Source of the DNA: Euglena gracilis
Lineage: Eukaryota; Euglenida; Euglenophyceae; Euglenales
Direction: 5' to 3'
Assembly: GCA_039621445.1 (NCBI GenBank)
Contig: CP154954.1
Span: forward strand, 43,150,632 to 43,214,631
Length of the DNA stretch: 64,000 bases
Numbering within the stretch: the stretch's first letter is position 1; each line of letters begins with the position of its first letter. The notes beneath the pieces are model-generated. The model was not told the DNA's origin and made no database searches. It saw only the letters and a list, made by a program, of their open reading frames with translations. This document shows positions 1 through 9,900 of the stretch, piece by piece. Made by a program: the position numbers and the translations under genes.

Positions 1-1026
1 ATACAATTATTCCAATTTTCAAAGGCCCAAGCCCGTAATGCATACAGTGCAATGCTTTTGATTCCTGGGTTTGGTGGACTGAGATTCCACACCCTATTAA
101 CCCCCTACAAGAGGCTTTGGAACCAAAATCTGGAGAAGTATGGGGCATTTTGGGATCCCCTCCCAATCCTCCTGGGGCTGGCCAAGGCCCCTATGCCCAC
201 TGATATTTGTACATTGCGTACCCAACTGATTTTTTGCTCACGAGTTCTCTGTTTATATCGATCCTCTGACTTGGCACAAGTCAAACGAACCACCAGTGTG
301 TTGGGTAGGGCACCCTACATCAAAATTAAGCGTAAAGGGCAAAAATTTCACAAGTGGGAGAGGGTTGTGTCCATACCCCAGTGTCCCCAAATAAGCCCAT
401 TTCATTTAATGATGTGTTATGTGGCTGCCACACGTTTATTCGTCAAACCTGGGGGCCCCCTCCTAATTTCATTAAAACCCCCCTTCAGAGCCATAAGTGC
501 AGACACTGTTGCTTCTATCACAAAAGATTTTTTGGCCAAACATGGGGTGACTCCCCAGGTGTGGGGGGCCCACTCCACCAGAGGGGCAGGAGTTGGTTTA
601 CTGAAAAAATTGGGCCTTTCTGCCCAAGAAGTTTGTGAAATTGGCCAGTGGAGGGGGGTGGAGGCTTTCACAGCCCACTATCAACGACTGGGTGCCCAAG
701 GTGCCCTGGAAAATGCCCTGGCCCCCCTAATTTCAGTGCACAATCTGGCCTCACAAGGGCAAAGTGCGGAGCCCGAGGTGTCTCGTACTCCCTCGAGGAA
801 AACCGACAAGGGAGGAAGGGACACCGAGGGCGAAGCACAAAGACCTTGTGAGCCCGACCCCCCCACCCGTAAAAGAAAATTTGTCTTCAAAAGCCCTCGG
901 CCAGAGAGTGGGGGCCAGGGGGGGGAGAGGGGGGGGACCCCCCCCAAGGGCAAGAAGTCACGTCGCCAAGTCGGAGCAGCATCGTCAGCCAACTCCGGCG
1001 AGGCGGCACTAAGCAGGGACTCCTAA
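1..1026 (+). CDS. DIRS-like tyrosine recombinase ORF, 5' end outside window
   Basis: The frame is open from base 1, so the gene starts upstream; the first internal ATG is at 52. Numbered from that ATG, the C-terminal half carries the tyrosine-recombinase catalytic set: Arg70 in YRSSDL, His174-x-x-Arg177 in HSTR, Trp200 in GQWRG and the nucleophile candidate Tyr210 in AHYQRL. Such recombinases integrate DIRS, Ngaro and Crypton elements. I favour DIRS because homologous recombinase fragments at 1448-1684 and 21252-21509 (both minus strand) lie beside reverse transcriptase and RNase H remnants. The tail after residue 230 is basic, rich in Ser, Thr and Arg, and overlaps one arm of a 71-bp inverted repeat. 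No stop interrupts the visible part, so this may be a fairly young copy. Family assignment is firm for tyrosine recombinase and less so for DIRS versus a relative. Confidence 0.75.
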   Translation: MQLFQFSKAQARNAYSAMLLIPGFGGLRFHTLLTPYKRLWNQNLEKYGAFWDPLPILLGLAKAPMPTDICTLRTQLIFCSRVLCLYRSSDLAQVKRTTSVLGRAPYIKIKRKGQKFHKWERVVSIPQCPQISPFHLMMCYVAATRLFVKPGGPLLISLKPPFRAISADTVASITKDFLAKHGVTPQVWGAHSTRGAGVGLLKKLGLSAQEVCEIGQWRGVEAFTAHYQRLGAQGALENALAPLISVHNLASQGQSAEPEVSRTPSRKTDKGGRDTEGEAQRPCEPDPPTRKRKFVFKSPRPESGGQGGERGGTPPKGKKSRRQVGAASSANSGEAALSRDS

Positions 1027-1147
1027 CCCAACGCAGCAAACAATCCAAACAACACCGCCGGCGAGCAAGGCATGGCCTCACAAGGTCTTTGTGCTTCGCC
1101 CTCGGTGTCCCTTCCTCCCTTGTCGGTTTTCCTCGAGGGAGTACGAG
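782..1147. repeat. 71-bp perfect inverted repeat at DIRS element end
   Basis: Bases 782-852 are the exact reverse complement of 1077-1147, with a 224-bp spacer. The first arm encodes the C-terminal tail of the recombinase ORF. Diverged single copies of the arm recur near 18944-19030 and 20178-20255. Inverted terminal and internal complementary repeats are a hallmark of DIRS elements, so this probably marks the end of the plus-strand element. Confidence 0.7.
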
Positions 1148-1322
1148 TCCGAGGCGAGTCGTGGAAGTCCGAGACCATTCGGGCTCTGCACTGCGAGATG
1201 GTGAGGTACTGCGCACCCCTCCTCTCTGGGACATAATCATTTTTACTTTTTAACACGACCTCCAGCCTCAAATAATGAGCTTGGAAGGCCCAAAAAAAAT
1301 ACACTGACTTCTCCACCTGCAA

Positions 1323-2433
1323 ACCAGCATATTTCCACCATGAACGCGATCTCCTCTGGTGTCCCCCCCCCCTGTCAAACTTATTTGGCCAGAGAATTCA
1401 CTCTGCCTGACATTCATTCCCAAAGTTCTTTTCACATCCAAAGAACATTAATTATTTTTGTGTCCAACCATGTGGGCTTTCCTCCCCACACATTCTTGCA
1501 ACAAATGCCAGGTGCTTATGAGTGGGTTCTGTGGGAGATTCACAACCTCCTCCCACCGGTGGTACTGCCATCCTTTTCTTTGAAGCAAAATGAAATTTTT
1601 GTCACCCAGAGAACTGATTTTTTGCTTGGTTCTGGCTAGATCAACCCTGCTGTGAAGGGCTAACAACCTCCTACAAATAACCAATCTCTTTCTGAGGCCT
1701 TTCCAAGACCATTTTAGAGAGGGGCTCAGAATGTTGGTTCAATTGCATCCGAAACATTGATGGATCCCATTCACACATTGCAGGCTATCTGAAGAACATT
1801 TAATAGCACCAACATGATCTAGAAGCTCAGTGGATCACTATTAATAGGCATGTTATTTCTGGATCTAGCATTAATCTCTGGAACTACTCCGTAATCATCC
1901 TCCAGGGAGGGTTTGCATAAACTGGTTGGAGACCCCTTAAATCTGCCCTCAGTGGATCACTATTAATAGGCATGTTATTTCTGGATCTAGCATTAATCTC
2001 TGGAACTACTCCGTAATCATCCTCCAGGGAGGGTTTGCATAAACTGGTTGGAGACCCCTTAAATCTGCCCTTAGTGCATCTCCATGAAAACCCCCTTGGT
2101 GGGGGAATCTACAAATGAACTTTTGAAATACCTTGTTGCTGAGAGTACAAGTACATGTCCACCTCTAGGGTGATGTCTTCTTTTGAAGTATTTCAGGATC
2201 TTGTGAGAGATGTTTATGTTTCCTTGGTCACGGAGTCTGCCACTGCTCCTGGGTGGGAAACCAAACCACTTGCAAATTGAATTGTTTTTCTTGGCAATGG
2301 TACAGAAGTGGTTTCAAAATGTAATTTAGATACGGATTTTTGCCTCGCCATTTTGCTAACTGCCTTACAGATACCTGGCTGTCAACGTGGAAAACAATGG
2401 TTTCTTTGGGTTTTGCCACTTCCTGGAACCCCT
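1323..2433 (-). pseudogene. Degenerate DIRS-like element: RNase H and tyrosine recombinase fragments
   Basis: Read on the minus strand, 2433-2228 encodes an RNase H-like stretch (HVDSQVSVRQLAKWRG, then a segment ending VVWFPTQEQW). Bases 1684-1448 encode the start of a tyrosine recombinase (RRLLALHSRVDLAR), colinear with the intact recombinase at 1-1026 around its catalytic Arg. The DNA between them is rearranged and contains a tandem duplication. The RNase H frame is cut at 2433 by chromovirus element 1 and continues on the far side from 18913. No complete ORF remains, so this is a dead remnant. The segment also aligns by eye with 20870-21180, a further minus-strand copy of the same family. 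Confidence 0.65.
1826..2071. repeat. 122-bp tandem duplication
   Basis: Bases 1826-1949 are repeated without visible mismatch as 1948-2071, a period of 122 bp. The duplication lies inside the degenerate DIRS remnant. The identity of the two units indicates a recent event. Confidence 0.9.
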
Positions 2434-2741
2434 TGTGTACCAGGCGTATGCTTCTGTCCCCTTCCGTTGAGGAAGTTAGGATGGAAGCAGATCCTATTAG
2501 GATTTCCTAATGGGTGCCCCTTCTCTCTCCACAGGTGGTATTCTGTTTGTCTTTCCTTTTCTCCGGACCGGACTTGGTTATCCAGTCCGTCCTCCCTGCA
2601 TTGCTCCGTGCTTTGCTTCTTGGGAAGTGGAAAAAGGGTTTTCACTGTTACTCTGATTTTCAGTTCCCAAGTAGGTGCGCCAAGGCGAAAGCGAAGGCTT
2701 TTGGGAATTGGGAAAGGGGAATTGGGAATCAGACGTACACT
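2434..2741 (+). repeat. 5' LTR of element 1
   Basis: This 308-bp repeat matches 18600-18907 with two differences. Its ends form a short inverted repeat (TGTGTAC and GTACACT). It contains a branch-point-like CTAAT, a pyrimidine tract and CACAG ending at 2534, a splice-acceptor-like site conserved in all four LTRs in the window. I see no clear TATA box. Confidence 0.93.
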
Positions 2742-2763
2742 TGGTAGCAGAGTGGTTCGATCC
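2742..2763 (+). promoter_or_regulatory. Primer binding site, initiator tRNA-Met
   Basis: TGGTAGCAGAG directly follows the LTR and is complementary to the 3' end (CTCTGCTACCA) of animal-type initiator tRNA-Met. The next bases, TGGTTCGATCC, also match complement of its T arm after a short gap. An iMet primer is usual for Ty3/gypsy elements. Confidence 0.85.
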
Positions 2764-2955
2764 TACGCTGACTGGCAGCGGAGAGCCCCCGCACCGTTAT
2801 TACACGGTCGCAGCGTCAGCTCCCGGCTTCTAGTCAACGTCTAAGCAGACGAGCAGGCTCCGGAAGGCCCTGTACGGTATTACCCGTTACAGCCCCTCTG
2901 GCGCCAGCACAACTGCTTAGTTTTGTGTGTTTTTGCTGTTTTCGTCATCAGAAAG
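2764..2955 (+). other. Structured gag leader of element 1
   Basis: There is no ORF here. Two hairpins share the loop TATTAC: 2793-2808 (stem ACCGT/ACGGT) and 2874-2887 (stem ACGG/CCGT). An outer pairing GCTGAC/GTCAGC encloses the first. Both are kept in element 2, so they are candidates for packaging or dimerisation signals; that role is inference. Confidence 0.5.
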
Positions 2956-5900
2956 ATGCAAAGCACAGGCCCCAACCATCAATTCAACTATGCCTTATTA
3001 CAGGCATCATTGCAAGACATTGACCAAGAAAATGGGAATTGGAAGCTTTTATGTGAAAGTGCTTCCAGTTCCCACGCCGATGAGGCACAATTGATTCAAT
3101 TGTCACAATTGCAACACTTGTCATCATTGACAGTGGTCGGCGATGAGCCCTCCACATCATTGGCTTCAGAGGCTAATGCGGCCTCTTCCGCACTCACCTT
3201 GCCACAACGGGGGTATTCGCCTCTGTCTGCGGCAATGGTGCAGCTGCACACACCGGAGAGACCCGTGGTGATTCCGCCACCGGGCTTCTCTGGTGGTGGT
3301 GGGCTAGAAACCCCGTGTTTCTTTCAACCCCCACCGGCTCTTCCACCGGCAAGCCCTTACAGAGCTTTGCCACCACCCCCCGATATCGGGTGCTATCCCG
3401 CACTACCTTGGCAACCGGAGACTCGCCTCGTGGTGCCGGAATTCTCCGGTACATCCCAACCCATGGATGACTATGGGAAGGGCACTGGTGAGCTCCTCAC
3501 TGCTGAGGATGTGCAGGATATTGTTGCTCGGCTTCCAGGGGATCACCCCCTTGTGAGGCAGTTCAACCATGTGCAACAATGCGTTGCAGAGTGTGCAACC
3601 GCATTGAACAAAGTGCTTCAGTTTGATGAGGACAACCAGAAACATGTCTTCACCAAGCTGAAACACTGCTGGAATTACTTGCAGGAAGTTGGCAGATATT
3701 GCCAGAGGAATTTCGAAAGTGCGGGTATTGACCTTGCAAACTTTCGGGAAACCTTTGACAGAATATGCCAACAGCTCCCGCAAAACTTCCGGCAAATTAG
3801 TGAATGCATGCATGAAGCGGAAACGCGGAATGACTCCAAGTTTCTGCACTTGCATGGCTCACTACAACAGTTATCGGGACAAATGGAGTCCTGTTCATCC
3901 GTGTTGTTGCATTTGCAACAGCAGTTGCATGCACGAGATTCCTCGTCTGCAACATCCAGCAGTGATGGATTTGTGTCTATGGACCATTTCACCACATTGT
4001 CCGCAACTTTCCATGAATCGCAACACCGCATTATGCAGTTGTGCGATGAAACGGAAAAGTTTCGGCACTTCCGGTCACAAGCCAACGAGAATTTTGCTCC
4101 CCTCACGTATGTGCGGCAGTTGGAGGAGCGACTTTCCCGTTTGGAGCAGAAAACCTGCTATTGTGACGCGAATCGGGTTGGATTATCCAATCTGAGCGCG
4201 AAAGTCGCGGAAATGGCACAACGGCAGGATTCCCTGCAGTTGCAGTTGCAGTTGCAATCCGACATTGGCGGGATTAACTCGGCCATTGCGGGTTTGCAAA
4301 AAAGCTATTCCGCACTTTCCCACCGAGTTCCGGACATTTGCGGCATTCAGACTGCTATTGGAGAACTCCAGACCCGGTATGCATCGGTGTCTACCAAAGT
4401 AACGGAAATGCAGTCTCTACCTGCAGGTTCCAGTTCTCGGATTACCGAGAACCCTGATTTCAAGGCATTTTATGACAAAATGCTCACTAACAATCAGGAA
4501 ACCTTGCAAGATTTCTGCAACAGCCTATTACGGCTTGAGGAATCGGTGAATCGGAATGCCCGATCCACGCAAAGTGAGATTACAAGGTTGGATGAGCGAA
4601 TTTCCGCGTTGTTGGATAACCCACAACCTGGAAATTTGCCCATGGGTACCACAACCGTGTTGTCGGATAACCCTGCACCGGTTGCACCCACCACCACACC
4701 AACCAAGGTGACATCACCTTTGCAGATTCTCTCAAATGCTGTAAAAGCATTAATGGGACAACTCCAATTATTGGATAAGTCTCACGGGAAACTTGTCCAA
4801 GGTGTTACCGGAATTTCCGAAAGGATTCCGCACTTGGATGACTTTTCCCGTTACCGCAAGCGTACTCGCGCTTTGGAGGATGAAGTTGACCGTATTTGCG
4901 GCCAACTCCAACTCGTTGAGCATTTGGAGCAAAGTGTGCATGACTTGTCTGTGGGTTTGGATAATGTGTCCAACCAACAGCGGGTTTCACACCGCAATTC
5001 GGCAGTATGCATTGCCGAAGATGCGCCAAATGTTCCAGAGTCGCGTTTTCATAACCCGGCTCTGGGTGCACATGCACCACCACCACCCGTGTCCCGAGTG
5101 TCACAATCCGCGATTCCGCGAATTGTGCCACCATTGGCCTTGTCCACAACCCAAACCCAGTTTTCGGATGAATCTCCCATTACGGGAACCGAATTCGCGG
5201 AAAACACGGCGCTTCCGCCAAGTCTCCACCAAGAAATCCATCATTCCATGCTTGTGCGTGGAATGAGCCAAACCCGTACACCGGGAGTGGGTCACATGTT
5301 GCATGCGCGACATACCCCCACACCGGAGAGTCTCCCTATTACGGGTGACCAACAGGGTTTGCGACCGGATTTCCGGTACCAAGAGTCACCTTCACCAGAA
5401 ATTTCGCGATTCCGACAAGAATCCGGAAAGGATACGCTTGGTGCTCGAGCGTACCCGGGCCCGAATCCACGGAATACCACCGAGGGCCAACGGGTTTTTC
5501 AGAAAGACTTCAAGGGCACCATCGCAATCGCGAATAAGGTGAAACCCCTGTGGGATGGTGATCCAACCACATGGAGACAGTTTTTCCGGAACTGGGAGTA
5601 CTACTGGGCATTGAAAGGGCCAACCCAAGACACAAACCCGGAGGTGATCAAGATGGAATTCATCGATTGCCTCCCTAGGGATGAGAAGGAGCGCGCGCGA
5701 CAACTCGTCATTCGCTACCGCGTTTCCTTTGATGACCTGGTGGAGCAATACGCTTCCACCAGTTCAAGTTTGGTCGCTAGGATTACCCTGGAGACCAAGT
5801 GGCGGCAATGCGCCCCACCCGATCGGAAGTGGAAGTCCATTGACCTTTGGTATGCCAAATGGTTAGGACTTGCCGCTGAAGTGGATGAACTCAGTGAAAA

Positions 5901-6949
5901 GCAAATGCGCGAACAGTTTGACGCTGTTCTCATGCATTTCACGCCTAGCCTCATCAAGGATATCCATCGTGAGGAGTTGGCGGGTAATGCAATGACTCTT
6001 GACCAACGCTGGAATTATGTTTCCAAGCAACTGAAGCTATCACAGCTTCTTGGTCAGATTCAATCCGCGTATACCGCACACCCAACCGCTGGATTACCGG
6101 CTGGTTCGGTGAACGCATTGCAAAAATCACCGGTTTCACCCGCTTCACCCACCATGGGATCGAAAACGCGATACCCGCGTTCTTCGGACCAAGCCACGGA
6201 TAAAGTGTGCTTTTTGTGCAACAAATCGGGACATATGTCTCGGGAATGTCCTAATCCTGAAGCGCGTAAGCGTATTCAGAGTCCGCGAGGCTCGACCTCA
6301 TCACGTGGTTCGGGTTCCTCCGCGTTTTCACGCCAATCGGGCAATCAAGGTCAATTCAAGGTCATCGGGTCCCCGTTCCGGTGGTATTAGCCCCCGGATC
6401 CCGTTCCGCGATGAGCGGAAACACGGTACCCCTCGGGGTAGGTCACCCGGTGCCCCGGCCAAGAAGCGTGATTCTCATCGCGAGGCATCACGATCGCGTT
6501 CGCGAAGCGGATCATCCTCTTCGCGATCCTCATCGGGAAAACCCCGATACACCGGTCATGGTCGACGGGATACCTGGTCACCACGACGGTTTGACGGGAA
6601 ATCGGGAAACCGATCCCCCCGTTATCCAGATTCGCGACACAAATCTCGGTGTTCGCTTTGTGGATCGAGTGATCACCACTCATCCAAATGTCCGCGTTCT
6701 CGTTCTCCCCGCCCTGGCCAACGTCATCGCGGTATGAATCGCGGTGACAAGGGTCACTCCTCCAACCGCCATAAAGTCGGTTTCAAGATATCTTGTTTGG
6801 AGGATGACACCCCGGCTTCGGGCAGGGAGGGGGATGAGACCACGGATACCGATTTCGACGAGGCCCGCATGGCGGTGCGCACGTTGAAATCCGTTTACAC
6901 CTCTAAAAGGCCCATAGCCGGCTATTCGGCCGGTTCGGACCTGGAGTAG
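2956..6949 (+). pseudogene. gag: gag of element 1, frameshifted near its 3' end
   Basis: Start chosen at the ATG at 2956 (MQSTGPN), conserved in elements 2 (24071) and 3 (42075). Gag builds the intracellular particle and binds genomic RNA. The long N-terminal half is Gln-rich and predicted coiled coil. A retrotransposon-gag capsid region follows (about 5530-6050, WRQFFRNWEYYW onward). Next comes a CCHC knuckle CFLCNKSGHMSREC, a Ser/Arg-rich stretch and a second CCHC knuckle CSLCGSSDHHSSKC. A 10-bp tandem duplication around 6342-6363 shifts the frame, so the first frame ends at 6390 and the Ser/Arg region plus second knuckle lie in the frame ending UAG at 6947-6949. Element 2 and the inverted copy lack this duplication. 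About 1,330 codons is very long for gag. Confidence 0.85.
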
Positions 6950-6985
6950 GGGAGCCCGAGGTCCGAGGGCACGGACCTCTGGGCT
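6947..6985 (+). promoter_or_regulatory. Candidate UAG readthrough signal with hairpin
   Basis: The gag stop UAG (6947-6949) is followed after three G residues by a stem-loop at 6953-6985. It pairs AGCCC plus GAGGTCCG with CGGACCTC plus GGGCT, with one bulged T and loop AGGGCA. The protease ORF continues in the same frame with no further stop, so suppression would give Gag-Pro-Pol. Sequence and frame relation are identical in element 2 (28049-28087) and the inverted copy (40510-40472, minus). Readthrough is inferred by analogy with gammaretroviruses. Confidence 0.55.
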
Positions 6986-6994
6986 GATGAACAG

Positions 6995-9900
6995 ATGGAG
7001 GTAGGACCTGATCAACCCTGCCCCCCCTGCCCATCTGCCTTTCTGGTCGGTACCCGGAAAATTTTCGGGTCCCCCACCCCCCACTCCAACTTTCCGCTCG
7101 GAATGTTGTGCAAAGTAGGAAAGGGTTCATGGGAAAGCTGGCAAGAAAACGTATTTTCGCCAGACCCTTCACTTTGCCTACCCCCCATGGAACTTTTGGT
7201 CCAAGCGGAAATCAAAATCCAAAATTTTTGTACAAAAGTCAAAATTCTCATTGACACTGGTTGTCGCATTGCACTACTTTTTCGGTTCGGGTTGATACCA
7301 ACCCCCCTCTTGGTGAAAGCCAAGAAGCCGATCAAAATTACGACGGCTGACAACACCCCCATGTGCGGTGTTGACTTGGGATGCTTTTTGGACATAGTCC
7401 TACCCCTCATCCCCAAGCACCACTCACACCCCCCCCAACCGCAAAATTTTCCGGATACCTGGGGATATGAATCCGGAATCCATGGTTCTGACGTAATTCC
7501 GGGATACCCCTTTTTACGTCAGCACCGGCTGGTAGTGGATTGCCACTCCCACGGTTTGCGCACATCACCATTCTCCTCATTGCCCCCCAAACCCTCATCA
7601 CCTGTGGCGTCAACCGCGATAGCCACCAATTTTTCCACACCGTTTTCGAAAACTTTTACCCCGTTACCAACCACACCAACCAACGTTTTCCACACCGGGT
7701 GTACCGAGAAAGTTCACCACCTGCCCATTGACACACCAACTTCCGTTCCCCATGAGGCAGGGCAAGCGAGTAGCGGTACCCCCTCGTTCCACTGGGTTAA
7801 AAGACGAAAGCCCAAAGGCCTGAAGTAATTACGGTGTCGAGTAGTCGCCCAGCTGCACTAATACCCCGTTTTCCACCAGATGTATCGCTTTCAGATACAT
7901 CTGTACACCCCCCAGCAGCTACAAAAGCGCATCCCAACTTTTACACACACCCCCACCAGACCAACATGCGCGACCAGGACCACCACTCCGACATTTCCTT
8001 CCAATGTGTGCACTGTAGGAGAATTTCCGCCAAGCCAGATTTCGATTGTGGATGTTTAGTCCAAACACCAACACTAATCCCGATTTCGCGTAACCATACA
8101 CTTGGTTGCGGATCGCAATGCGCGACCGTACATCAAGTGCTCCAACAACGAGGTATTGCCTTGTTGTTTGGGACCGCGAAATCCGTGTCACACACCTCCC
8201 CCACCTCCATCTGGCATGATATGGACTGGGTATGCACCCATCCAACCCATCAACCCTTGGGAATGCCCCTTGGGAGTGTGGATGACACACCCTTGACCTA
8301 TGTTTGCGGATCCTTGAATTGCGTTACCGCTCTTCAACCCGCGAACCAGGTCGACACCTACGCGATGCGCGTATGGAACGCATTTAATTTTGGTCAATAC
8401 CGTATTTTGGAGGAATGGTTCTCCAAAATCGCGGCTTTGGCTGATTCCTTCGATTTGCCGTTGGAAATTGATGCGTTCTCATCAAAAGCGCATGCGCGCT
8501 TGTCGCGATATTGGTCGCGACATACCAACGCATTCCTTAAATTCTGGGGTGATACGGTGCTATGGATGCACCCTCCCCCAAAACTTATCCCGGATGTGGT
8601 GGAGAAAATCCTCCGCGATGAAGCGCGAGGAGCTCTCCTCATACCGGTCAATCCGAATGCGGATTGGTTTCACCAACTATCCTATGTGTGTTTTCATTGG
8701 TGGGATTTACCCGCTGATGTACCACTATTTGAGGATTTTTGTGGTATATTATTACCACCTGTCAAAGAAATCATTTTTCGCGTTTGTTTCTTCGACGCAT
8801 TCGGAATATCCGATTTGCGTGTGCCAAGATACCTTGGTACGGATGGGGATGCCACACCCTCAACGCAGATTTCTGCGGTCATTGAGAGTGCGGACCAACA
8901 TCCCAAGTCTGCTGATTATTGTTCGCGAATTGCTCGCGAATTCCATGGTGTACTGGATAACCCAGTTTACGCCTGCGACATCGACCCCGCGATTCGCGGT
9001 CCGTTCGGTGTTTGCAAAATCGAGCTCAAGGATGGCGCTAAACCTATGCACCGGAAATTCTTCCGTTGCTCGGGTGAACGCGAACAGGCTCTCAACGAGA
9101 TGATTGAGAAGCTCATCCAGCGGAAGTGGATTATCCCTTCCAAGAGCGAGTGGACATCACAAGCTTTTGTGGTGCCCAAACCCGCTGACCAGTCTGGTCA
9201 GAAGAAGTGGAGACTGGTGCTGGATTACCGGTACCTGAACTCCCAAACGAAGGATGACCCCTTCCCGTTACCGCTGATCGAGGATTTGATCACAAAACAA
9301 TCGGATAACCGGTTGTGGTCAATCTTTGATCTGGAAGACGGTTTCCATCAGATGCATTTGCATCCTGATTCGCAACCGTACACGGCATTCGTGACATCCA
9401 AGGGTGTGTACCAATGGACGGTACTCCCCATGGGTGTTAAGAATGGCCCAGCCATGTTTCAACGCATGATCCAGTGGGTTTTGCGCGATTTACCGTTTGC
9501 TCTGGTGTACATCGATGATGTACTGGTGGGAACCCAACCGCCATCCGCGAAATCGGGCGAGGATATCCTCGACCCGCATTATCGCGATGTGCGCGCGGTA
9601 TTATCCGCGTTCCAAAAGCATGTACTTTTGTGAAGGGTTCCAAAATGCACCTGTTTCGCAAAATTATTAAGTTGTGCGGACACATCCTGAGCAACGGGCA
9701 GCGTAAAGCCGCACCCAGTAAGATGGAGGCCATTAAGAAATGGACTCCTGAGGTCATTAAGACCTTAACGCATTTAAAAGGATTTTTGGGATTAGCCCAA
9801 TATTACGCGATTTACATGAAAGATTTCGCGAAAATCGCGGTACCCCTAACCCGACAACTCAAAAATCGGACACCCGATAACGCAAAAGTCATTTGGGATG

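Noticed and set aside
2798-2803. TATTAC loop reminiscent of the geminivirus origin loop
   Set aside because: The full nonanucleotide and a Rep gene are missing, and loops vary over many stems in a retroelement.
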